Part shown: in pieces, positions 15,748 to 23,487 of the stretch
Layout: each line of letters begins with the position of its first letter
How positions within the stretch are numbered: position 1 is the first letter of the stretch
NCBI GenBank assembly: GCA_024644945.1
Contig: JAHEGU010000034.1
Span: 1 to 32,929 of the forward strand
Direction of reading: 5' to 3'
DNA length: 32,929 nt
DNA from: Gammaproteobacteria bacterium
GTDB lineage: Bacteria > Pseudomonadota > Gammaproteobacteria > Arenicellales > Poriferihabitantaceae
Notes under the pieces: generated by a model
Told to the model about the DNA's origin: nothing
Databases searched by the model: none
The model's input: the letters and a program-made list of their open reading frames with translations, nothing else
Translations under genes and position numbers: made by a program

Positions 15748-18354
15748 CTAACTGACAGATACTGAATTTTCAAAAGATAGGACCTGATCAAATTCTTTGG
15801 CGAATCGAGTATCACTAAATATCCATACCATATTTTTTCCGTCACGCAACTTCTTCACATTTGTAAAAATCCGTTTCTGTGATTCGAAGTTTAAGGCTGA
15901 CAAGGGCTCTTCGATAATCAATACGTCAGGATTTTTAATCAATGCTCGAGCCAATAACAATTTTTGTCTAAACGTTTGCGGTAAATTCGAACCTGCTTCT
16001 CCGCAATGAAACTGCAAACCTCGGTTCAGAATTGTCTTTCCCAGTCCAAGCGTGCTCAACACCTGGTTTAACCGTTGATGGATTCGATCTTGCAGATGTC
16101 TTTTATCGTGAGCAATTTTTCCAAAAAGTAAATTTGCACGCACATTCATGCCTGATTGATAGCTATCCTTGTCTATAAACTGGATTATGTCGTTATCGTA
16201 TCCGAGTTTATCCATAATCAATTTGCGTGCCGCGATAATCTGACTTTGAATTTCAGGTGTGATTAAATTCAGGCGGTGCTGGGCTGGAGATATCCGTAAA
16301 GCGACTGAAATTAATAATTTACTATCGCGCCCGCTGAAACTCTGAGTTCCTGCGGTGTCGATTTTCTCGATCAGCTCTCGGTATTGGCTTAACTTTGATG
16401 CTTCAATAAAGCTGTAGCGTATAAAGACATCGCTATCGGTATCGACATTTTCAAACAGTTCGATCATCAATCGGGTCGCTTCGAGACCGACATTGATTAA
16501 GTCTTTGTCCAATTCAGTTGCTGAGAGGATATCTTGAACATCTTGGGTAAATGTGAGGTCCTCAAGGTCCACAGCTATACCATAGGGAGTGCCGAACAGT
16601 AGATTTTCCGCAACGGTCAAATTCTGGCTGTAGGCAGTTCTTTCGAAAGTCTCGATTAATTTTCCATCATCCAAGTCTCGAATCGCATCCCTGACTTCGG
16701 TCCGTGCAGCGACGATCTCTTTCATCAGCTCCTGATCAGATTTTCCTTTGAGATATAAACGTTGAGCTAATCCCATAATGTCCTGGTCCAGTTCAACCGC
16801 ACTGATCACCTCATCTTTAAAGACCTCGAAATCCTCTTGCGTCTTCATCCCGACAGTATAAAAGTCGACCCAGGAGGTTCTTACATTATCAATAGAATTC
16901 CCAGATCTTGTTGCCTCCACCAGTTCTGGTTCAGGCAATGCCACAGCCATGTCTCCCTCGACTGGTCGATGCTTGAGTCCATATAAGAGATTGTCCTGTA
17001 CAGAGACATTGAGAAGTTTAGAACTTGGCGAACAGTACCCGATGTTTTTGCCCAGTGCCGCCTCCGGAAGATCCTTTACATCATAGTCATCGAATCGAAG
17101 ATCGCCCAATACGGGCGGATCCAGGCCAGACAATAATAGTCCTACTTCTCTTCCGGTTTCCCCTTCGGCGCATAGTATTCCAGTGTGCTCGGGGACCAAT
17201 AGATTGAAATTAATTCCTTCAAGCTTGCTATGATGGTACTCCGCTGTAAGGGATACATTGTTTCCAGATACCGATTTAGAAAAACGAAGGCCGGTCTCAT
17301 CTATCCCAAGATGAAGTGCTTCATTCTGGATGTTCTCTGGTTCAAATTGTTTAATTATTTGAGCATACTTTACTCGTGTGTCTTCGGTGATCTGATAAAA
17401 CTTGAGCAATTCCTTCCATGGCGGCCCGATGTCTTTGTATGCAGCCAGCACCGCAACTAGTGCGCCCAGTGTCAGCCTGCCCTGAAGAACTAAATACCCG
17501 CCTATGCTAAAAAAGAAAAATGGCGTCAACTGGCCTAGAAAATTGTTCAGGAACTTGATAAAGAATTTGCGTCGAAATATTTCGTTTCTGATTCTAAAAA
17601 TTTTCCCGAGCCGATAGCTAATATCTGCTCGTTCAAGGTATCCTGTATCGTTTGCTCTGATATCCGCGGCGCTGCTAACGGTTTCACCAACTCTATACGC
17701 GAGTTTTCGCACTGACTTGACGCGTTGACGGGACAGCTTGTTAATCTTGCGCTGCAGCATAGGAATCAAATACGCTTGAGGTGGATATAGTGCTATCGCG
17801 GCTAATCCCAGCCATATATCCTGAACGAAGATAAAGCCCACGTACGTTAAAAGCAGCCCGCCCTGATGGGCCGGTAACGCAATTGAATCGCCAATAAATC
17901 CACCAAGGGGTTCGCTTTCGGAGGTGATCATTGGTATCAATTCTCCAGCGGATACTTTCTTGAAATGGGGAAGGGGGAATCTCAAGACGCGGCTGTATAG
18001 CGTGTAACGAAATCTACGCAACATCCGTTCACCAAGTGCACCCCGATACACGTTGATGACGTACTTGAGTATTCCATTGATAACGATCAGACCCAGAAAT
18101 GCGAATGACAGCAGAAGCAGAAACTCGACCTGGTCAAATTCCATGTTAAAAAACACAAATCGATTCGATTGACCGCTTAGGACTTCGTTAATAATGGTTT
18201 TGGGTATCTCAAGGCCGATATATATAAAGGGCAGCGACATCAGAATCAGCGCAACCAGCCACAGTTGATCCTTCCAGGTGTGGTGAAGAATATAGCGATA
18301 GATGGACGCTTCCATCTTGTCTGAGCCAGGTTCTACTTTCCTGCTCACTGTCAA
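15748..18354 (-). CDS. Atypical ABC exporter-like protein with degenerate, triplicated nucleotide-binding region
   Basis: An 868-residue protein. Residues 1-340 resemble a type IV ABC exporter membrane domain, with the coupling-helix-like segment VGETVSSAADIRANDTGYLERA (second half at 229-242). An NBD-like region follows, but the Walker A position (about 396-410, EGETGREVGLLLSG) lacks the catalytic lysine. The Q-loop/helical segment then recurs three times, marked by DNLLYG (454-459), ENLLFG (583-588) and ANLLFG (740-745). Only the third copy continues to a signature-like region (NLPQTFRQKLLLARAL) and Walker B VLIIEEP (811-817). The H-loop is replaced (IFSDT). ATP hydrolysis is probably lost or altered. 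It overlaps the upstream CNBD gene. The start is uncertain (TTG 18354, GTG 18348 or ATG 18315). Confidence 0.8.
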   Translation of the reverse strand: MTVSRKVEPGSDKMEASIYRYILHHTWKDQLWLVALILMSLPFIYIGLEIPKTIINEVLSGQSNRFVFFNMEFDQVEFLLLLSFAFLGLIVINGILKYVINVYRGALGERMLRRFRYTLYSRVLRFPLPHFKKVSAGELIPMITSESEPLGGFIGDSIALPAHQGGLLLTYVGFIFVQDIWLGLAAIALYPPQAYLIPMLQRKINKLSRQRVKSVRKLAYRVGETVSSAADIRANDTGYLERADISYRLGKIFRIRNEIFRRKFFIKFLNNFLGQLTPFFFFSIGGYLVLQGRLTLGALVAVLAAYKDIGPPWKELLKFYQITEDTRVKYAQIIKQFEPENIQNEALHLGIDETGLRFSKSVSGNNVSLTAEYHHSKLEGINFNLLVPEHTGILCAEGETGREVGLLLSGLDPPVLGDLRFDDYDVKDLPEAALGKNIGYCSPSSKLLNVSVQDNLLYGLKHRPVEGDMAVALPEPELVEATRSGNSIDNVRTSWVDFYTVGMKTQEDFEVFKDEVISAVELDQDIMGLAQRLYLKGKSDQELMKEIVAARTEVRDAIRDLDDGKLIETFERTAYSQNLTVAENLLFGTPYGIAVDLEDLTFTQDVQDILSATELDKDLINVGLEATRLMIELFENVDTDSDVFIRYSFIEASKLSQYRELIEKIDTAGTQSFSGRDSKLLISVALRISPAQHRLNLITPEIQSQIIAARKLIMDKLGYDNDIIQFIDKDSYQSGMNVRANLLFGKIAHDKRHLQDRIHQRLNQVLSTLGLGKTILNRGLQFHCGEAGSNLPQTFRQKLLLARALIKNPDVLIIEEPLSALNFESQKRIFTNVKKLRDGKNMVWIFSDTRFAKEFDQVLSFENSVSVS

Positions 18355-18848
18355 TTCGAGGCGTGTAACTGTCGAAGCTTGAGTTCGGCAAGCTCTGTAC
18401 TTGTGTCTTCTAGTCTAGTGCTGATGTCCTTCAATACATAAAGAGCGATTTCCGGTGTGCTGGTTATGAGATCGATAAAACGTTCTGCACTAATTTTTAG
18501 CACCAGGGCCTCGCTGTCCACGCGGACGGCAGCGGAGCGACGAACACTGCGTAATACCGCCATCTCGCCGAGCAACGCACCTGAAGTTTTCCTGGCCAGT
18601 ACCACAGGTTCTTCAGTAGATTCGTCCAGTACGCTAACGTTGCCCTCCAGTACAACGTAAATACCATCGGCTACTTCATCCTGATAGAAAAGATAGTCAC
18701 CGGCATTATAGCTGAATACCTCCGAGGTGAAAGCGAGCAGTTTGAGCTGTGATTTGTCCAGAGCAGAAAACAGAGGGATTTCTCTGAGCTTTTGCGCTTG
18801 TTCTAGTACGTCCACTTTTCGCTGGTTTTCATATGATCGAATCCGCAA
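18351..18848 (-). CDS. Stand-alone cyclic-nucleotide-binding-domain protein
   Basis: A 165-residue cytoplasmic protein, essentially one cNMP-binding (Crp/Fnr-type) domain. Visible are IPLFSALDKSQL at the start, the beta-roll with GDYLFYQDEVADGIYVVLEG, and the phosphate-binding cassette GALLGEMAVLRSVRRSAAV (conserved Gly-Glu and Arg). The C-terminus is a helix with no DNA-binding HTH, so it is not a Crp-like transcription factor. Its stop codon overlaps the start region of the ABC-like gene, indicating translational coupling, so it probably senses a ligand and acts on that protein. Whether it truly binds cAMP or cGMP is unknown. The start is TTG at 18848 or GTG eleven codons later; neither has a clear ribosome-binding site. 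Confidence 0.85.
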   Translation of the reverse strand: MRIRSYENQRKVDVLEQAQKLREIPLFSALDKSQLKLLAFTSEVFSYNAGDYLFYQDEVADGIYVVLEGNVSVLDESTEEPVVLARKTSGALLGEMAVLRSVRRSAAVRVDSEALVLKISAERFIDLITSTPEIALYVLKDISTRLEDTSTELAELKLRQLHASN

Positions 18849-18955
18849 TTATTTCACGAATCGCGTTTCATTGGGATGTGCCGGACAAGGTATTAATAAT
18901 CAAAGATTTCCATACCGGCGCTGTTCCGTTTTATGCTTAGTGCGGGTTTAACTTT

Positions 18956-20680
18956 CTACCGGTGTGAGAATGGTTCAATTGTTGTCGCAAGCCATTTAAA
19001 AAAGAATCCACGCGGGGGATCAGTACCAGATATCAGGTAGTTAAGAGTATAGGTATTGTTTAGGGAGGCGGACAGCATTCTTTTTCCCTGCGTGGTCCCA
19101 CAGAATAGTATTTCGTCTCCGAGTCGCAGAGATTCAATATCTCTCGGGAGTATTCTCACGCCTTCATTGCGATCAATTGTAAGCGGAACACAGGGCAGAG
19201 AACCTGAGAGATTGTGCGGGTCCCGTATTATGTCGCCTAGTGTTAACGACTGTTGTTTCGCTAGAAACTCGGCTGCCGCTGTGGTTTCACCCGGACACAA
19301 ATTAATTCTCCACATTTGTGGTATGTGGTCACCGACTGCATTCTGGAGCCGTTCGACTAATTCATCCGTCTGTTCTGGATCGCTCTTCTGTAATTTCTCT
19401 ATCAGAGGCTGAACCATCGGCGAAATAAGAAATTTTAGTATTCGCCGAGCCGTGGTGAGACTGGATTGAAGGGTAAGATCTGCCTGTGCGGCGTCAAATG
19501 CGAGTTGGTTCTCGTGGTTATTTTGGCGGACTATAGTGAAAGCGCTGGGATTGAGTGCATTGACACACATCAATATTCCAAGATTGTCGGCGTCATGATT
19601 GGTGCCGGCTAATACGCCAGCTGCAGTTTCAATGCCGGCCTGCTTCAGCGTCTGGTGATCTGCATGCTCTTTAATTACTTGGGAATACTCAGGTGGATCC
19701 TTAATATGGGGGTCAACAATTGTGGCGCTGATACCTTGTTCGGCAAAATACTTGTTCAACCATTTACCCATGCGCCCATATCCACATAATATCCAGTGAC
19801 CTTCGGGGACGACAAGGGGATGGCCCAATCTGACATCTGGCGCATGTACAAGCCAACTGTTCAAGTTGTGCAGCTTGGGGGCAGTAATCGACATATTTAA
19901 AAGCTGCGCGAATATCTCAAATGGATTGATAACCGTCACATTTTCAAGAGCGCTAAGATGGGATCGATGTCTCTTTGAGGTTGAACGGCATATTATTTGA
20001 ATTGACGGATTGAAGAATTTTGCAATGATCGCTATTTTCAGATTGATATCTTCATCTTTAAATAGAATTACTAACGATTTGCAATGGGGAGATTTGATAC
20101 CGGCATCAAGTAAATGCTTAGGCACACTCGCATCAGCACAAAGCCCCGGCATTCGCACACTATAGTCTCGCAGTGCCAGGGCCTTAATGCGTTCCGGATC
20201 GCCATCGATAATAACGGCGCGGGTGCCCTGGTCGCTCAAGCCTCGTGCTAGAAGGCTGCCTGTATCTCCGAACCCGCAAAGTATTACAAAAGGATCGGAA
20301 ATACGTTTAACAATACGTGCAAATCGGTGTTCATTCAGGGCCAGGATAAAATGTGGATTTTGCAGTAAACGAATAATCGAACCCACAGCATACAACCACG
20401 CAATCACGCCCATATAAAGACAAACGATTGCCCATAGCCGTTGTTCGTCCGTAAACGCTGAAGGGATTTCTCCGAACCCTGTTGTGGTGGCGGTATAGGT
20501 AAAGAAGTAGAACGCGTGGAACAGGCTCATGTGACGGGTATTTCCATATTCGTCAATGCCAGGAATTAGCGCCATGCCAACGATACCAACAGCGTAAACA
20601 CCTACGATCGCGAAGAACGGTCTGCGCATGAAGCGCAGAACCACCATTGCCACACGGTCAAGTTCCGATGTGGTGGCCAT
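18956..20680 (-). CDS. Potassium channel with two RCK (TrkA-N) domains
   Basis: A 574-residue protein. Residues 22-40 and 80-105 are the two membrane helices around a pore loop with filter TTTGFGE (65-71), a variant of the canonical TVGYGD. Two Rossmann-type regulator-of-conductance domains follow: ILCGFGDTG (133-141) and ILCGYGRMG (297-305), each with an acidic residue ending the second strand (IIDGD, IVDPH). A TrkA-C-like region is near 478-535 (GDIIRDP... LRLGDEILFCGT). Such channels are gated by nucleotides or ions and set potassium efflux. It starts eight bases after the small membrane-protein gene and is followed 107 bases later by the CNBD gene. The family call is confident; ion selectivity is inferred from the filter. 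Confidence 0.92.
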   Translation of the reverse strand: MATTSELDRVAMVVLRFMRRPFFAIVGVYAVGIVGMALIPGIDEYGNTRHMSLFHAFYFFTYTATTTGFGEIPSAFTDEQRLWAIVCLYMGVIAWLYAVGSIIRLLQNPHFILALNEHRFARIVKRISDPFVILCGFGDTGSLLARGLSDQGTRAVIIDGDPERIKALALRDYSVRMPGLCADASVPKHLLDAGIKSPHCKSLVILFKDEDINLKIAIIAKFFNPSIQIICRSTSKRHRSHLSALENVTVINPFEIFAQLLNMSITAPKLHNLNSWLVHAPDVRLGHPLVVPEGHWILCGYGRMGKWLNKYFAEQGISATIVDPHIKDPPEYSQVIKEHADHQTLKQAGIETAAGVLAGTNHDADNLGILMCVNALNPSAFTIVRQNNHENQLAFDAAQADLTLQSSLTTARRILKFLISPMVQPLIEKLQKSDPEQTDELVERLQNAVGDHIPQMWRINLCPGETTAAAEFLAKQQSLTLGDIIRDPHNLSGSLPCVPLTIDRNEGVRILPRDIESLRLGDEILFCGTTQGKRMLSASLNNTYTLNYLISGTDPPRGFFFKWLATTIEPFSHR

Positions 20681-20688
20681 GAACTATC

Positions 20689-21072
20689 TCAGCGGCGGGA
20701 CATTAGTGTGTCGCCGATCACGATTATGCAGGAAATAATATTGGCTAACACCGCACCCGCAGCAATAGAAACGATCATCGCAATAGTTTCGGGAGCGGGA
20801 CCGGCGGCGCTCTCATTTTCAGCAACAACCCAGACGATCCTTGCCGCAATTAAGAGAAGATCTGCCACCAGGCTGGCTGCCAGCAGCAGAGCGCCGATCT
20901 GCGATCTGTCGCCCAGTTTCAATCCAGTGGTACATAGACTGACTAATATGGCGAGGGTAAGTATCCACACATTGTGATGATCGATATTATCGAAATCACC
21001 CATCACGAAGATGACGTTTAGTGTGAGCGCCAGGATGACGAAGAATCCAAAGATGACACGTTCAAGATTCAT
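20689..21072 (-). CDS. Small four-helix membrane protein (DUF6394-like)
   Basis: A 127-residue protein with four predicted helices: NLERVIFGFFVILALTLNVI, VWILTLAILVSLCTTGL, ALLLAASLVADLLLIAARI and IAMIVSIAAGAVLANIISCI. The start MNLERVIFGFFVILALTLN and the GDFDNIDHHN segment match my memory of the DUF6394 family, small proteins often beside RCK-type potassium channels; that assignment needs a database check. Its stop lies eight bases before the channel's ATG, so the two are surely cotranscribed, and it may be a channel accessory subunit. AGGAGG sits seven bases before the ATG, a strong ribosome-binding site. Confidence 0.75.
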   Translation of the reverse strand: MNLERVIFGFFVILALTLNVIFVMGDFDNIDHHNVWILTLAILVSLCTTGLKLGDRSQIGALLLAASLVADLLLIAARIVWVVAENESAAGPAPETIAMIVSIAAGAVLANIISCIIVIGDTLMSRR

Positions 21073-21321
21073 GCCGTTTCCTCCTAACTTCGTATGGTTT
21101 ACAGCAGAATACTCCTGAATGTCGCTTATGTCATCCTCGTATTCCTCTATTTTCGGTATTCTGCCGGGTACTTAAATTTTTGACATGCATCAATTGTCTA
21201 TACAAGCAGTAGGATAGGATTTACCGTTGGGAAATTTTTGTCGCGCATCGGGACCCAAGCCGTACGCTTTGTGATTCTCTCTTCTGCTTCGGGCGCCTGG
21301 GCTTAACAATTGGAAATCAAT

Positions 21322-21912
21322 ATGAAGTCGATCAAGCAACTCGTAGCTATGCTGATTATAGTAGTCAGTGTCATTTTTGCATCCCCATCACACGCCCAGT
21401 TTGGCAGTCCCTATGGTGCGTCGAGTAATCCAATGGGCTCGATGATGAATCCGATGTCAACGATGAATCCGATGTCAATGATGAATCCAATGTCAATGAT
21501 GAATCCAATGTCAATGATGAATCCAATGATGTTTATGATGCCAATGTCCGGAATGTCTGCCATGACCGGGGGAATGGGCAATCCAATTATCCCTATGATG
21601 AATCCTTCTAACTGGATGAATCCAAATGCGTACATGGCATTCATGAATCCAAACGCCTATAGCGCGATGATGAATCCAATGTCTTATATGGCTTTTATGA
21701 ATCCAGCAATCTATATGCAATTGATGAATCCAAATGCATATATGACGATGATGAATCCCATGCTAGGTTCAATGGGAATGACTGGTGGCGGCTATCCTGC
21801 AACTGGAAATATGTTTGGGGGAATGCCCGGATCAACAGGTTCTCAGGATCCACAAGCCTTTCAGAAAATGATGGAGCAATTCATGAATATGGGTAAAAGC
21901 ACTTCTCAGTGA
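21322..21912 (+). CDS. Secreted methionine-rich MNPM-repeat protein
   Basis: A 196-residue protein from ATG 21322 (a TTG four codons upstream is less likely). Residues 1-25 are a signal peptide ending SHA. The mature chain has about 46 methionines in 171 residues. It contains fourteen NP-centred units such as MNPMSM, MNPNAYM and MNPAIYM, first as exact 6-residue repeats (18-bp DNA units), then degenerate. Gly-rich and Gln-rich segments close the protein (FGGMPGSTGSQ, FQKMMEQFMNMG). No Cys and no His beyond the signal peptide are present. The dense MxM and MxxM spacing resembles Mets motifs that bind Cu(I)/Ag(I), but a structural role is equally possible. It is divergent from the channel operon. 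I recognise no named family. Confidence 0.75.
   Translation: MKSIKQLVAMLIIVVSVIFASPSHAQFGSPYGASSNPMGSMMNPMSTMNPMSMMNPMSMMNPMSMMNPMMFMMPMSGMSAMTGGMGNPIIPMMNPSNWMNPNAYMAFMNPNAYSAMMNPMSYMAFMNPAIYMQLMNPNAYMTMMNPMLGSMGMTGGGYPATGNMFGGMPGSTGSQDPQAFQKMMEQFMNMGKSTSQ
21445..21528 (+). repeat. 18-bp tandem repeat in the MNPM-protein gene
   Basis: The unit ATGAATCCAATGTCAATG is present about 4.7 times, with single-base changes in the first two copies. It encodes MNPMSM and keeps the frame, so copy number could vary by slippage without breaking the gene. Confidence 0.9.
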
Positions 21913-21972
21913 TCTACACTGTCTAACTCACCCACCATAGTCAAGGAATGAGAATGTAACGCAATCATAAAA

Positions 21973-22227
21973 ATGAGAGCGGTAAGCATGCGAATAGCGT
22001 CTATTCTATTTTATTTTATTTCTGGCGTGGCGCTGAACGTCACGGTGTCTGCGCAACAGGATTCAAGCTCGGAATTATCATCTGAAATTTTGGAAGAGCT
22101 TGCGCCGCAGATGGATAAAGGTCCGCGGTTGGTCGAAGAGTTATCTGAACAGGCACAACACGTGCGCCGACGGCAGCTGATGGGGTCTAGTAGTCGGATA
22201 ATGCCCCCCAGTTCCCCCGCAACATAA
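21973..22227 (+). CDS. Small exported protein, unknown
   Basis: An 84-residue frame; ATG 21988 (MRIASILFYFISG) gives a cleaner signal peptide than ATG 21973. After the signal (ending TVSAQQ) is an acidic/Ser-rich segment and a probable amphipathic helix (SEILEELAPQMDKGPRLVEEL, 21 residues with flanks), then a basic RRRQ patch and a Ser/Pro tail. No family is recognised. It lies 60 bases after the MNPM-repeat gene and 7 bases before the DUF302 gene, so the three probably form one operon. Confidence 0.55.
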   Translation: MRAVSMRIASILFYFISGVALNVTVSAQQDSSSELSSEILEELAPQMDKGPRLVEELSEQAQHVRRRQLMGSSSRIMPPSSPAT

Positions 22228-22234
22228 AAAAGCG

Positions 22235-22714
22235 ATGTTCGATCAGATGATTGGCATGAGCAGTATTTCAATGCGAGACTTGTTCAATTTTATGACATTC
22301 AAGTTAAAAGCCAATGGCGATCTTTCATTCGATGACGTGATCGAAACAATGGAACTTACAGCGAATGAGGTTTACTTCAAGAAAGTTGGTCACAGCGAAT
22401 TCTGGAGGGATGTTAGCGCTAATTCAGGACTAACCACCCTGCGAGTGGAGATTCTGCAGTTTTGCGACGCAGCGGTTGGTCGGCGAATGCTGGATTTCAG
22501 CCCGGAGTTTTCGATTTTCATTCCCTGTCGAATCACCGTGATCGAGGATGCCACCGGCGAAATCTGGTTAATGACCATGGACTGGGATGTCAGCTGGCTG
22601 GCGAAGGCCTGGCAACCTGGATCAAAGTTAGCGCCTGATCTGGTCGAGGGTGCGCAGCGAATCCGGGACGCTATGACCGAGATAATGGAAGCGGAGGCTT
22701 CCGGCGACTGGTAG
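22235..22714 (+). CDS. DUF302 domain protein
   Basis: A 159-residue protein with no signal peptide. The DUF302-like core spans about residues 45-125. It has VGHSEFWRDVSANSG, the segment VEILQFCDAAVGRRMLDFSP with a conserved Cys, and the strongly conserved PCRITVIEDATGEIWLMTMD. DUF302 proteins form a small alpha/beta fold of unknown function. This subtype (FCD...PCRI) is, from memory, common in sulfur-oxidising and marine proteobacteria; no reaction is established. It follows the small exported gene by seven bases. The C-terminal helix (AWQPGSKLAPDLVEGAQRIR) is acidic-basic and probably soluble. ATG 22235 has only a weak ribosome-binding sequence, consistent with translational coupling. Confidence 0.8.
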   Translation: MFDQMIGMSSISMRDLFNFMTFKLKANGDLSFDDVIETMELTANEVYFKKVGHSEFWRDVSANSGLTTLRVEILQFCDAAVGRRMLDFSPEFSIFIPCRITVIEDATGEIWLMTMDWDVSWLAKAWQPGSKLAPDLVEGAQRIRDAMTEIMEAEASGDW

Positions 22715-22729
22715 TTGGGGTAAGCGTTA

Positions 22730-22957
22730 TTATTTATTGCCTAGAGTCAGCTTCGCAATCAGAAGTAACGCTGGAGCTGAGTGCATCAACAAATCAAACA
22801 TGTCCATAGGTTCGGTCAGCGTACCAGCTCCCAGCATTTTTAGCTTTTCCCAGAGATGTGGTTCGGGAACGAATGGTGCTAGACCTAGTAGCACCGAGAA
22901 AATGAGTAACGGGGCTAGCGGTAATTTATCGAGTAGATTTCGAAGACCAGTCATCAA
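22730..22957 (-). CDS. Small two-helix membrane protein
   Basis: A 75-residue protein with two membrane segments (PLAPLLIFSVLLGLAPF and LLMHSAPALLLIAKL) joined by a conserved-looking loop PEPHLWEKLKMLGAGTLTEP. Proteins of this type are often labelled RND transporter in databases, though they are far too small to be one; the label is a naming artefact as far as I know. It sits just downstream of, and is probably co-transcribed with, the small exported protein at 22962-23318 (gap of four bases). Function is unknown. Confidence 0.75.
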   Translation of the reverse strand: MMTGLRNLLDKLPLAPLLIFSVLLGLAPFVPEPHLWEKLKMLGAGTLTEPMDMFDLLMHSAPALLLIAKLTLGNK

Positions 22958-22961
22958 TGCG

Positions 22962-23318
22962 TCAAGGCTTACTGATGAGAACCGTCATTCCATTTCGGCC
23001 GCTTTCCAACGACAATCTCGTGAGGCTGCCGTCAACCGCACGCATGCGATCATCTAAAAGCTCCGTGCTGACCATATAATTTCGTTCCGACTTAAGTTCT
23101 TCGAAGTCTGCGATTCTTACGCCGCTTGAAAAATCTCCATCCCTGGTGAAATACACCATCCATTGATTGCGTTCATTTTTTTCATCTAGTACAGAAATGC
23201 GAATTGTTTTAAAGTCAGTGCTCTGTTCATAGTCTGTGCGAAGATCTATGGAAAGTTCGGCGGCGTATCCGGGTGCCGACAACATGCAAAAAATCAAGAA
23301 GAATACAAATCTCTTCAT
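22962..23318 (-). CDS. Exported protein, unknown
   Basis: A 118-residue protein with a clear signal peptide (1-19, ending GYAA). The mature domain is all-beta in appearance (LSIDLRTDYEQSTDFKTI; WMVYFTRDGDFSSG; LTRLSLESGRNGMTVLI) and lacks Cys. No family is recognised. It precedes the two-helix protein by four bases. It is divergent from the dehydrogenase gene to its right, with about 170 bases between the start codons. Confidence 0.7.
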   Translation of the reverse strand: MKRFVFFLIFCMLSAPGYAAELSIDLRTDYEQSTDFKTIRISVLDEKNERNQWMVYFTRDGDFSSGVRIADFEELKSERNYMVSTELLDDRMRAVDGSLTRLSLESGRNGMTVLISKP

Positions 23319-23487
23319 CGTAATCTTTTTATAGTGGGTGGAATAATGGGACCTATTTTAACAGCAAACTATCGGCTGATCTGTCAAGATTACACTGGAG
23401 GGGAAAGATCGGAATAATGCTTTGATCATTGCTTGATGAGCATTTAGTATTTCGACTAATACTCAATTAATAACTGTAGTGGTAAAA

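Noticed and set aside
21445-21900. Possible CRISPR array or minisatellite
   Set aside because: The repeats are in-frame coding units of the MNPM protein with no unique spacers.
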